From Aldehydirespirator sp965205155 (GTDB lineage Bacteria > Actinomycetota > Acidimicrobiia > Acidimicrobiales > Aldehydirespiratoraceae), in NCBI GenBank assembly GCA_965205155.1, contig OZ242033.1:1736001-1800000 (forward strand): 64,000 nucleotides of DNA, written 5' to 3'. Both the position numbers and the translations under genes were made by a program. Below the pieces are notes generated by a model. The model did not search any database. It saw only the letters and a list, made by a program, of their open reading frames with translations, and was not told the DNA's origin. Shown in pieces: positions 41,888-50,788 of this stretch (the first letter of the stretch is position 1; every line of letters starts with the position of its first letter).

Positions 41888-41909
41888 CCGCGACGAATGG
41901 GGGTTCGGA

Positions 41910-42770
41910 ATGCTGCCCGCCCAGTTCGACTACATAGCGGCCTCATCAGTGGAGGAGGCCATAGCCGCCAAGGCCGAGGGGGGTGACGAGACCCGGTTCC
42001 TAGCCGGCGGGCAGAGCCTGCTGCCGATGATGAAGCTTCGATTCGCGACGCCGTCGAAGCTGGTTGACATCAACCGGATCGCCGGTCTCGACGCCATCAG
42101 GAGCCACAACGGCCATCTGCATGTGGGGGCGCTGGTCCGCCACGCCGGTATTGCCGCCTCCGATGCGGTGTCAGGTGCGGTGGCATCGGCCGCCCCGTGG
42201 ATCTCGGATCCGCTGGTGCGCAATCTCGGCACCCTGTGCGGGTCGGTGGCCCACTGCGACCCGGAGGGCGACTGGAACTCCGTCTTGCTGGCCACCGGCG
42301 CCGAAGTGGTCGCCCAGGGGCCGTCCGGCCGGCGAGCCATCGACATCGGCGATTTCATCCAGGACTTCTTCACCAACTCTCTCGCCGACGACGAGATGGT
42401 GGTCGCCGTGCACATCCCGGTACCGTCGGGCCGCTCCGGCGGCTCGTACCAGAAGCTGGAGCGCAAGGTCGGCGACTACGCCACCGTCGGGGTGGCCGCC
42501 CATCTCGAGCTGGCCGCCGACGGCACCATCTCGGCCGCCGGCGTGGCCATGACATCGGTGGCGCCCATCAACCGCAAGGCCACCGGCGCCGAGGCGCTGC
42601 TCGTGGGCAACGCTCCCAGCGAGGAGCTGTTCGCCGAGGCCGGCGCGGCCGCCGCTGCGGCTGCCGATCCCCGCGACGACGTGCGGGGCTCGGCCCGATG
42701 GAAGCGCCAAGTCGTGGCTGCGTTCACCCGCAGGGCCCTCGCGGCCGCAGCCGAGCAGGCCCAGGCCTGA
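41910..42770 (+). CDS. coxM: Carbon monoxide dehydrogenase medium (FAD) subunit CoxM
   Basis: 286 aa. FAD-binding motifs are FLAGGQSLLPMMKLR at the N-terminus and NLGTLCGSVAHCDPEGDW, the CO dehydrogenase version of the second loop. The C-terminal CO_deh_flav domain follows (VAAHLELAADGTISAAGVAMTSVAP). CoxM takes electrons from CoxS and donates them to the quinone pool. The order M-S-L with 11-12 bp spacings is the canonical one for aerobic CO dehydrogenases. Assignment to CODH, not another Mo hydroxylase, rests on the CoxL active-site loop downstream. Confidence 0.92.
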   Translation: MLPAQFDYIAASSVEEAIAAKAEGGDETRFLAGGQSLLPMMKLRFATPSKLVDINRIAGLDAIRSHNGHLHVGALVRHAGIAASDAVSGAVASAAPWISDPLVRNLGTLCGSVAHCDPEGDWNSVLLATGAEVVAQGPSGRRAIDIGDFIQDFFTNSLADDEMVVAVHIPVPSGRSGGSYQKLERKVGDYATVGVAAHLELAADGTISAAGVAMTSVAPINRKATGAEALLVGNAPSEELFAEAGAAAAAAADPRDDVRGSARWKRQVVAAFTRRALAAAAEQAQA

Positions 42771-42781
42771 GAGGGGGAGAC

Positions 42782-43258
42782 ATGGAGATAACGATCAACA
42801 TCAACGGAACCGACCACACCGCCGACGTCGAGCCTCGCCTGCTGCTGGTCGACCACATCCGCACCGGCGCCGGGCTGACCGGCACCCACATCGGCTGCGA
42901 CACCACCAGCTGCGGGGTCTGCACCGTGCTGGTGGACGGCACCCCGGTGAAGTCGTGCACCATGCTGGCCGTCCAGGCCGACGGTCGCTCGGTGACCACG
43001 GTCGAGGGCCTCAAGACCGCCGACGGGCTGCACCCGGTCCAGCAGGCGTTCAGTGACGAGCACGGCCTGCAGTGCGGCTTCTGCACCCCGGCCATGATGC
43101 TGGTGGGAGCAGCCCTGATCGAGGAGAACCCGGACCCGTCCGACGACGAGGTCCGCTGGGCCATCTCGGGGAACCTGTGCCGGTGCACCGGCTACATGAA
43201 CATCGTCAAGGCCATCCAGGCCGCGGCGTCCGCGGCGTCGTCCAACGGCGACAGCTGA
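42782..43258 (+). CDS. coxS: Carbon monoxide dehydrogenase small (iron-sulfur) subunit CoxS
   Basis: 158 aa from ATG 42782, preceded by a GGGGGAGA Shine-Dalgarno. Proximal and distal [2Fe-2S] ligands are all present: CDTTSCGVCTVLVDGTPVKSC, CGFCTPAMM and LCRCTGYMN. The two clusters relay electrons from the Mo-Cu centre of CoxL to the FAD of CoxM. The C-terminal Ala/Ser tail is short. It sits between coxM (11 bp) and coxL (12 bp). Confidence 0.95.
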   Translation: MEITININGTDHTADVEPRLLLVDHIRTGAGLTGTHIGCDTTSCGVCTVLVDGTPVKSCTMLAVQADGRSVTTVEGLKTADGLHPVQQAFSDEHGLQCGFCTPAMMLVGAALIEENPDPSDDEVRWAISGNLCRCTGYMNIVKAIQAAASAASSNGDS

Positions 43259-43270
43259 AGGGAGCACGCA

Positions 43271-45625
<2,355 letters not shown>

Positions 45626-45662
45626 GCTGTCGCTTGGCCCCCGGTCCACCGGAGCGCCACCG

Positions 45663-45709
45663 ATCTCGGGTTGGTTCTGTGGCCCCACAACCCAGAACAA
45701 ACCCGAGAT
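45663..45709 (+). terminator. Long hairpin downstream of coxL
   Basis: Arms of 17 nt (45663-45679 and 45693-45709) pair with a single mismatch around a 13-nt loop; the left arm begins ATCTCGGG and the right arm ends CCCGAGAT. It lies 38 bp after the coxL stop. It is part of a repeat that occurs again at 46888-46934, so it is both a probable terminator and a repeat module. Confidence 0.55.
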
Positions 45710-45800
45710 TCTGTCAGGTGTCGTCGGGGGCAGCCTCGGTGCGTGCTGGCGGCTTGTCGGCTAGTTGTCGTCGGGGCAGCCGCCGTCTCGCCAGGGCTGG
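45663..45800 (+). repeat. Intergenic repeat, copy A
   Basis: Begins with the hairpin arm ATCTCGGG and ends with a 41-bp block (45760-45800) starting GCTAGTTGTCGTCGGGGC and ending GCCAGGGCTGG. That block is identical to 46981-47021. Between hairpin and block the two copies are similar but diverged. Same orientation as copy B, about 1.2 kb apart, with a toxin-antitoxin pair between them. Confidence 0.7.
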
Positions 45801-46027
45801 CCGGGTGGGAAGCTGCCTGTTCGACTAAAGGTAAGAAACTCTTCCGGGACGTCGGCTTCGGAGCAGTAGCCGCCGTATGAGTAGCGGAACTGGTTGATCA
45901 CGGTCAACCGAGACCGGCCGTTCCTTATTCGGCCTACTGCGGCCCAGATGGCGTGGTAGTCGGGCCCGCCGTTCGGTGGTTCCGGGCCCGCGAGCCGGGT
46001 CTGAGCCCGCGTCCGTGAACCAAGCGC
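45761..46027 (-). pseudogene. Gene remnant with 3' end inside repeat copy A
   Basis: An 89-codon open frame on the minus strand ends at TAG 45761 and lacks a convincing ATG or GTG near its 5' limit (a TGA lies just upstream). The translation is rich in Trp, Tyr, Cys and Asn and does not look like a GC-rich shadow: GGPDYHAIWAAVGRIRNG, then QFRYSYGGYCSEADVPEEF and a C-terminal PWRDGGCPDDN. It looks like the 3' end of a protein gene whose last 12 codons are duplicated in copy B. Family not recognised. It could also be a short gene starting at GTG 45901. Confidence 0.4.
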
Positions 46028-46034
46028 TCACAGA

Positions 46035-46076
46035 GAGCGGACCGGAGCCTGCGAGGAGCGGACCGGAGCCTGCGAG
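46035..46076 (+). repeat. Perfect 21-bp tandem duplication
   Basis: The unit GAGCGGACCGGAGCCTGCGA (plus G) occurs at 46035-46055 and again at 46056-46076 without mismatch. It lies in the spacer about 100 bp upstream of the Phd-type antitoxin gene. Exact identity indicates a recent slippage or duplication event. Confidence 0.85.
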
Positions 46077-46165
46077 CTCCGCACTAATCGACAGTTCTCT
46101 TATTCACTAATCGCAAGTCTTACGCGAGCATCGACAGCAGCATGTTGCTGCGATGGCTGTCGGAG

Positions 46166-46180
46166 TGTACGATTCGTACA
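46166..46180. promoter_or_regulatory. Palindromic operator of the Phd/RelE module
   Basis: TGTACGATTCGTACA is a perfect 15-bp palindrome whose last base is the A of the antitoxin ATG (46180). TACGAT within it could act as a -10 for a leaderless transcript. Phd-family antitoxins usually bind such palindromes to autoregulate; here that is inferred from position. Confidence 0.65.
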
Positions 46181-46431
46181 TGAGTGAGGTGGCGGTGAGC
46201 GAGGCGCGAAACCGGCTGGCCGGAGTGATCGAGGAGTGCCGCCGATCGGGCGAGCCGGTCTCGGTGACTCGGCGGGGCCGCCGGATCGCCGTGATCCTGG
46301 ATTCTGAGGCCTTCGACCGGCTCGTCGACAGCGCGGATGACGTCGAGGATCGCCGTGAACTCGACGCAGCGCGGGCTGACGACGACTACGTGCCCTGGGA
46401 TGAGGTCAAGGCGGCGCTGGGACTCGAGTGA
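46180..46431 (+). CDS. Phd/YefM-family antitoxin
   Basis: 83 aa from ATG 46180, chosen because it gives the family N-terminus MSEVAVSEARNRLAGVIEE; ATG 46153 would add nine residues. The Phd fold is shown by GEPVSVTRRGRRIAVILDSEAFDRL. The C-terminal acidic segment (ADDVEDRRELDAARADDDYVPWDEVK) is the toxin-wrapping tail. It overlaps the RelE-like toxin gene by 4 nt (GTGA) and is preceded by a palindromic operator. It would neutralise the toxin and repress its own promoter. Confidence 0.9.
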   Translation: MSEVAVSEARNRLAGVIEECRRSGEPVSVTRRGRRIAVILDSEAFDRLVDSADDVEDRRELDAARADDDYVPWDEVKAALGLE

Positions 46432-46694
46432 ACCGGTACAGCGTCGTGGTCGCCCGCCGGGCGATCAGGTCCATCGCCCGGCTGCCGCGCCGGGACCAGC
46501 AGCGGGTCAGGGCAGCGATTGATCTGCTGGCCGCCGAGCCTCGGCCCTCCGGCTGCGTGGCTCTCGCCGGTGAGGATTCGGTGTACCGGGTGCGCGTCGG
46601 CGACTATCGGATTCTGTACGAGGTCATCGATGCCAGGCTCGTGATCCAGGTGATCCGCGTCGGTCATCGCCGCGATGTCTACCGGTCGCCGTGA
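46428..46694 (+). CDS. RelE/ParE-family toxin
   Basis: 88 aa from GTG 46428. The RelE-like fold is recognised by YSVVVARRAIRSIARLPRRDQQRVRAAI and the C-terminal YRVRVGDYRILYEV, with VIQVIRVGHRRDVY carrying the basic and Tyr residues typical of ribosome-dependent mRNA endonucleases. Translation is coupled to the Phd-type antitoxin. The module lies between two direct repeats, consistent with gain as a unit between coxL and the xdhC-like gene. A hairpin at 46781-46822 probably ends its transcript. Confidence 0.9.
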   Translation: MNRYSVVVARRAIRSIARLPRRDQQRVRAAIDLLAAEPRPSGCVALAGEDSVYRVRVGDYRILYEVIDARLVIQVIRVGHRRDVYRSP

Positions 46695-46780
46695 GGCCAA
46701 CCTGGTGGGCCCGGTAGTGATGCAGTCGGAGGCTGCACCGACGTGACGACCGGCCGGCCCGACGGCGCCCGCCCCGCGAG

Positions 46781-46822
46781 TGGTTCACCCCCTTCGCCCG
46801 GCACTCCCCCGGGAGTGAACCA
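46781..46822 (+). terminator. Hairpin after the Phd/RelE module
   Basis: TGGTTCAC (46781-46788) pairs with GTGAACCA (46815-46822); inner CCCGG/CCGGG sequences extend the structure. It lies 87 bp after the toxin stop. No T-tract. Confidence 0.4.
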
Positions 46823-46887
46823 GCCGGCCCCGGCCCTGAACCCTCTCGCTCCCGGAACGGGAACTCAGGCGCTCGCCTCCGCCGCCG

Positions 46888-47021
46888 ATCTCGGGTCGAT
46901 TCTGTGGACCTACTACCTACAACCAACCCGAGATTGTGTTCAGCCCGCTAGGGCCTGCCTAGTGCCTGCTGGGGCTGTCTGCTAGTTGTCGTCGGGGCAG
47001 CCGCCGTCTCGCCAGGGCTGG
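46888..47021 (+). repeat. Intergenic repeat, copy B
   Basis: Starts with ATCTCGGGT (46888-46896), which pairs with ACCCGAGAT (46926-46934), and ends with the 41-bp block 46981-47021 identical to 45760-45800. The block encodes, on the minus strand, the same PWRDGGCPDDN-stop tail as copy A, but the upstream coding sequence is missing here. Confidence 0.7.
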
Positions 47022-47171
47022 TCTATCTCTAGATTGCTTGAACACATACCACTCTGGGTGCCTGGCAGTACGCAGGTAGTCGGCCTGAGTGGCTGATGCA
47101 GTGGGAGTACGCTGACGGCGAGATGTTCGAGAGGGGCGGTCTTGAAGATGCGGATGCGAGGGGGCGGCTAG

Positions 47172-48143
47172 ATGGACGTGTCGGTGCTGGCCGAGGCGGT
47201 GGAGCTCACCACCCAGCGGGTGCCGTACGTGCTGGCCACGGTGGTCTGGCGGCGGGGCCCGTCCTCGGGGCGGCAGGGCTCCAAAGCGGTGGTCCTGGCC
47301 GACGGCACCGTCCGGGGCTGGCTGGGCGGCGCCTGCGCGGAGCCGTCGGTTGTGCGCCACGCCCGCCAGTGTCTGGAGACGGGACAGCCCGCGCTGTTGT
47401 TCCTGGGTCAGCCCGACGAGTTGGACGGCCGCTCCCAGGAGGGGGTGCGCTCCATAGCCATGGCCTGTGAGTCCGAGGGAGCGCTGGAGGTTTACCTGGA
47501 ACCGCACCGGCCCGAGCCCCAGGTGATCGTGGTGGGCCGGTCCCCGGCGGTGGACGCGCTGGCCGAGACGGCCATCGCGCTGGGTTGGGGGGCAGCGATC
47601 GTCGACGACGGAGGTCATCCCGACGAGCACACCCGGCCGGAGATCGTCCGCACGAAGCTCGACCTGTCGGGACTCGGCATCGACGGTGCCACCGCGGTGG
47701 TGGTCGCCACCCAGGGCCACTACGACGATCTGGCCCTGGAGGCCGCCCTCGCGCTCGACCCGGGCTATGTCGGTCTGGTTGCCTCCACCAAGCGAGCCGC
47801 AGCAGTCATCGACCACCTCGCCGCCAGGGGAGTCAGCAGCGCCGACACAGAGCGCGTCCACGCCCCAGCGGGGCTGGACCTGGGAGCGGTCGCCAACGCG
47901 GAGATAGCGGTCGCGGTGATGGCCGATCTAGTGGCCCGGAGGGCTAGAGGAGAGTTGGTGGCCACCGGATCCGGCCCGGCTCCGGTCCGAGCCGAAGCCA
48001 CCGACCCGGTATGCGGCATGACGGTGCTGGTGGACGACGCCAAGTACCACACCGTCCACGACGGCACCGACTACTGGTTCTGCGCCCCCGGCTGCCGTCG
48101 GGCCTTCACCGCCGACCCGAACGCCTACCTGGCCACGAAGTGA
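47172..48143 (+). CDS. XdhC/CoxF-family molybdoenzyme maturation protein fused to YHS domain
   Basis: 323 aa. The N-terminal XdhC domain (about 1-100) has RVPYVLATVVWRRGPSSGRQGSKAVV and GWLGGACAEPSVVRHA, with the Cys/Glu pair typical of the family. An XdhC Rossmann domain follows (~115-255; VIVVGRSPAVDALAETA, GYVGLVASTKRAA). The C-terminal ~45 residues are a YHS domain: DPVCGMTVLVDDAKYHT and CAPGCRRAF. XdhC proteins bind sulfurated Mo cofactor and insert it into hydroxylases. This gene most likely serves the CO dehydrogenase 1.5 kb upstream and perhaps the second hydroxylase. The YHS fusion may bind a metal, possibly copper, needed at the Mo-Cu site, which is inference. Confidence 0.9.
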   Translation: MDVSVLAEAVELTTQRVPYVLATVVWRRGPSSGRQGSKAVVLADGTVRGWLGGACAEPSVVRHARQCLETGQPALLFLGQPDELDGRSQEGVRSIAMACESEGALEVYLEPHRPEPQVIVVGRSPAVDALAETAIALGWGAAIVDDGGHPDEHTRPEIVRTKLDLSGLGIDGATAVVVATQGHYDDLALEAALALDPGYVGLVASTKRAAAVIDHLAARGVSSADTERVHAPAGLDLGAVANAEIAVAVMADLVARRARGELVATGSGPAPVRAEATDPVCGMTVLVDDAKYHTVHDGTDYWFCAPGCRRAFTADPNAYLATK

Positions 48144-48185
48144 CCCGCTCAGCCAGCAGCCCCTCCGACGTGGTCTAATGGCTGC

Positions 48186-48221
48186 CAGCATGTATATGCT
48201 ATTTCGATGAATAACATGCTG
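48186..48221. promoter_or_regulatory. Inverted repeat at the hicAB promoter
   Basis: CAGCATG (48186-48192) and CATGCTG (48215-48221) are perfect inverted arms; inside, AGCAT-GTAT-ATGCT gives a second dyad and TATGCT (48194-48199) resembles a -10. It ends 7 bp before the hicA ATG. Likely operator for autoregulation by the HicB-like antitoxin. Confidence 0.5.
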
Positions 48222-48228
48222 ATTCCCT

Positions 48229-48432
48229 ATGCGGAAGCAGCATCTGATCAAGCAATTGCGCCAAGTAGCGAGAGACAAGGGTGTCGGGTTGCGTCTCCTG
48301 CGTCAGGGCAGACACGAGGTGTGGCTCTTCGGAACCGAGCGGCTCGTCATTCCCAGGCACACCGAGATCGACGAGCATACGGCGACAGCTATACTCCGGC
48401 AAGCCCGCCGGTCCGGAAACAGGAGCATGTGA
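48229..48432 (+). CDS. hicA: HicA-family mRNA interferase toxin
   Basis: 67 aa. The dsRBD-like HicA fold is recognisable in HLIKQLRQVARDKGVGLRLLRQGRHEVWLFG with the catalytic His in GRHEVW, then VIPRHTEIDEHTATAILRQA. HicA toxins cleave mRNA. The gene precedes its antitoxin, as is usual for hicAB, and shares one nucleotide with the hicB start region. The promoter carries a dyad. This is the second type II toxin-antitoxin pair within 2 kb. Confidence 0.85.
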   Translation: MRKQHLIKQLRQVARDKGVGLRLLRQGRHEVWLFGTERLVIPRHTEIDEHTATAILRQARRSGNRSM

Positions 48433-48692
48433 TGACTGCCATCCCACCGCCGGGCAGCCGGTTCCGGATAGTCGCCAGACGAGGGGATGACTGGTGGGGC
48501 ATCCGGGTGCGCGAGCTTGACTGGGTGTTCTCGCAGGCTCAACGGCTCGAAGACGTGCCAGACATGGCCCGCGACGCGATCGCGGCCTACTACGACGTGC
48601 CGATCTCCGAGGTCGGCGAGGTCGTGGTGGACGAGGTGATTGCTGCCGACACAGCGGCTGCCCAGGCCGCAGCGGGTACGGCAGCCGAGTGA
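48432..48692 (+). CDS. hicB: HicB-like antitoxin
   Basis: 86 aa from ATG 48432, overlapping the hicA TGA. The N-terminal beta-rich region RFRIVARRGDDWWGIRVRELDWVFSQAQRLEDVPDMARDAIAAYY is divided by short polar turns as in HicB-like partial RNase H folds. No obvious DNA-binding C-terminal helix-turn-helix or ribbon is present; the tail is Ala-rich. It probably blocks the HicA active site. Assignment rests on position next to hicA and on the WWxxRVxE pattern. Confidence 0.8.
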   Translation: MTAIPPPGSRFRIVARRGDDWWGIRVRELDWVFSQAQRLEDVPDMARDAIAAYYDVPISEVGEVVVDEVIAADTAAAQAAAGTAAE

Positions 48693-48762
48693 TCGGCATC
48701 TCGCACTAGCGGTCCGTCCGCCGTTGCCTTCTGGCGACGCAACTGGCCGTTAGCTTGACCCG

Positions 48763-49677
48763 GTGAGCGCGGAGCACTCGGACGATCGGCGGCCATTGGG
48801 ATGGCTGCTGGCCGGCGTCGGGATGCTGTGCGTCTCCACCGACTCGCTGTGGGTGCGGGTGTCGGAGGCCGGCGCGCTGGACGTGGCCTTCCTGGTGTCG
48901 TGCTGCGCGTTGGTGGTGCACTCCACCTTCGGGCGGTGGTTCGACCGGCGTCCCGCTCTGGAGTCTCTGCGCACCCACCGGTTGCCGATCGCGGGTGTGG
49001 CTGTGCTCGCATCGGTGAGCCAGCTCGCCTTCATCACCGCCATCACCGAGACCCGGGTGGCCAACGTGGTGGCCATCGTGGCCGCGGCTCCTCTGATGGC
49101 CTCGCTGTGCGCCCGGGTGTTCCTCGGCGAGGCGATCACGCGCCGGGTAGCCGCCGCCATCACCCTGACCATGGTGGGCATCGGAGTGATCGTGTCGAAC
49201 TCGGTGGGAGAGCCGACGCTGAGGGGCGACCTCCTGGCGCTGCTGGCGGTGGTGTGCTTCGCCGGGAACATGACCGTCTGGCGGCGCTACCCGGACCTGA
49301 GCCGCCGGGCCGCGTTGTTCCTCAGCGCGGCCGTCGTCGTGGTCATCACCAGCTTCGCAGCATCGCCGTTCTCGCTCGACGCGCGGGCCTACCTGGCCAT
49401 CGCGGCCATGGGCCTGTGCTTCAACCCCCTGGGCCGGCTGGCCAACTCGAACGCCCTCCGCTACGCCCCCGTGTCGGAGGTCTCGCTGTTCGCGCCGACC
49501 GAGACGGTGGCCGGGACGGTGTGGGCCGCACTGTTCCTGTCGGAGCTGCCCGGCGTCAGCACCGTGGCCGGCGCGGTGGTGGTGCTGGCCGGCGTGTTCT
49601 ACGGCACGGTTGCGGCCGGCCGTTCCAAGCGCTTCAGGCCGGGTCCGGGCGGGGCGATTCGTAGGCTGGCCCCGTGA
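48763..49677 (+). CDS. EamA/DMT-superfamily transporter
   Basis: 304 aa from GTG 48763. Ten predicted transmembrane helices in two EamA repeats: the first includes ITETRVANVVAIVAAAPLMA, the second ALRYAPVSEVSLFAPTETVAG, each followed by the typical helix with Pro. DMT exporters move amino acids, purines or other metabolites out of the cell; the substrate here is unknown. Its end overlaps dtd by 4 nt (GTGA), implying co-translation. A Lys/Arg-rich C-terminus should be cytoplasmic. Confidence 0.88.
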   Translation: MSAEHSDDRRPLGWLLAGVGMLCVSTDSLWVRVSEAGALDVAFLVSCCALVVHSTFGRWFDRRPALESLRTHRLPIAGVAVLASVSQLAFITAITETRVANVVAIVAAAPLMASLCARVFLGEAITRRVAAAITLTMVGIGVIVSNSVGEPTLRGDLLALLAVVCFAGNMTVWRRYPDLSRRAALFLSAAVVVVITSFAASPFSLDARAYLAIAAMGLCFNPLGRLANSNALRYAPVSEVSLFAPTETVAGTVWAALFLSELPGVSTVAGAVVVLAGVFYGTVAAGRSKRFRPGPGGAIRRLAP

Positions 49678-50111
49678 GAGCGCTGGTGCAGCGGGCCTCC
49701 GGGGCCCGCGTGCGGGTGGACAGCCGGGTGGTGGGCGAGATCGGACCAGGGTTGTGCTGCCTGGTCGGGGTGACCCACGGCGACGACGACCAAGCGGCAG
49801 CCAAGTTGGCCTCGAAGCTGTGGCATCTGCGCATCTTCGCCGACGACAACGGCCACATGAACCGTTCGGTGGCCGACACCAGCGGCGAGGTGCTCGTAGT
49901 CAGCCAGTTCACGCTGTACGGCGACACCCGCAAGGGCCGCCGGCCGTCGTTCATCGCCGCGGCCGCTCCCGATGAGGCCAACCGCCTGATCGACGTGCTG
50001 GTGGACGAGTTGCGGCGTCTGGGCGCGACGGTTGCTACCGGCTCCTTCGGGGCGAACATGGCGGTGGAGCTGACCAACGACGGCCCCGTCACCCTGATGC
50101 TCGAAGTCTGA
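49674..50111 (+). CDS. dtd: D-aminoacyl-tRNA deacylase
   Basis: 145 aa from GTG 49674. Signature motifs are MRALVQRASGARV at the N-terminus, VSQFTLYGDTRKGRRPSF (SQFTL) and TNDGPVTLML (the cross-subunit GPxT), which together build the chiral-proofreading site. Dtd hydrolyses D-Tyr-tRNA and Gly-tRNA(Ala), recycling misacylated tRNA. Size and motifs match the family exactly. A putative lipoprotein gene starts 4 bp downstream. Confidence 0.96.
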   Translation: MRALVQRASGARVRVDSRVVGEIGPGLCCLVGVTHGDDDQAAAKLASKLWHLRIFADDNGHMNRSVADTSGEVLVVSQFTLYGDTRKGRRPSFIAAAAPDEANRLIDVLVDELRRLGATVATGSFGANMAVELTNDGPVTLMLEV

Positions 50112-50115
50112 TCGC

Positions 50116-50694
50116 ATGGTCGGCTGCCTCTGCACACGGCGTGGTCGGGATGGGAGGCTCGCAATCATCCTGGTCGCCCTCTTGGCCGGCTGCTCCGGAG
50201 GCGGGGAGCCTCCGAGGGGTGAGCGGGCCGAGTCCGAAGTGCCGTGCGAGCACGCGATCGAATCGTTCAGTCCCCCAATCGATGAAGATGACCTTCTTCA
50301 TGGTTCGATTGTCCACGGCTCAAGCGGCGGCTTCATCGCTCTGCCCGACCCCGACCATCAGCTGCAACTCGGACGCTCGGCGCCGGTGGGATCCGGCTAT
50401 GACGGCTACCGCTTCTCGAAGTTCGGGCTGGTTGTGCGCGGCGATCGGCTCGTCTCGCTGGAGGTGGTCGACGCCCCCGACGACGCCGTGCTGAAGTTCG
50501 GCGGTTCGGCAGACTTCGCGCCGTCGCATGCTCTGCGGATCGGTCCCTGCCCTGCCGTGATCGGGGAGTGGGTTGTCTTCGCGGGCGGTGTGTGGGTGAA
50601 CGCCCCCGGGTGTGTGGAGCTTGCCGCCTCCTACGGCGACGAGTCCGCCCGCGTGCGGCTGTCGGTCGGGACCGCGTGCGACGAAGCTTCGTGA
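50116..50694 (+). CDS. Putative lipoprotein, function unknown
   Basis: 192 aa. A basic N-terminus and hydrophobic stretch (LAIILVALLAGCSGGG) end in a clear LLAGC lipobox, so the mature protein should be lipid-anchored outside the membrane. The remainder is beta-rich with four Cys (PCEHAIESF, GPCPAVIG, APGCVELAA, TACDEAS) that could form disulfides. No family recognised. Placed directly after dtd and before an SDR gene, which does not indicate a role. Confidence 0.7.
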   Translation: MVGCLCTRRGRDGRLAIILVALLAGCSGGGEPPRGERAESEVPCEHAIESFSPPIDEDDLLHGSIVHGSSGGFIALPDPDHQLQLGRSAPVGSGYDGYRFSKFGLVVRGDRLVSLEVVDAPDDAVLKFGGSADFAPSHALRIGPCPAVIGEWVVFAGGVWVNAPGCVELAASYGDESARVRLSVGTACDEAS

Positions 50695-50788
50695 GGCACG
50701 ATTCCTGCGAGCTCGCCGTCGGCCAACGCGGCTGTCGGCGGTATCCCGGTGGAGGCCGCTTCCGCCTGTGCGACGGAAGAGAGTCCTC

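Larger units (their letters stand above)
45626..46165. other. Gene-poor spacer after coxL
   Basis: About 540 bp holding the coxL terminator hairpin, repeat copy A, the minus-strand gene remnant, a 21-bp tandem duplication and an AT-richer leader before the Phd/RelE pair. Apart from these no credible gene is seen. Confidence 0.5.
46695..47171. other. Gene-poor spacer before the XdhC-like gene
   Basis: 477 bp containing the hairpin after the toxin gene and repeat copy B. An 80-codon frame at 46743-46985 is Pro/Ala-rich and runs across the repeat; I do not consider it a gene. Nothing else is visible. Confidence 0.45.

Noticed and set aside
45825..46031. A 68-codon minus-strand frame over the coxL downstream spacer
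   Set aside because: Arg/Pro-rich; another frame in the same place encodes the far more protein-like remnant that ends in the repeat.
46035..46076. The tandem 21-bp repeat as a CRISPR array
   Set aside because: Only two directly adjacent copies, no spacers, no cas genes in the window.
46743..46985. An 80-codon plus-strand frame after the RelE-like toxin
   Set aside because: Pro/Ala/Gly-rich, no ribosome-binding site, and its second half runs through the intergenic repeat.
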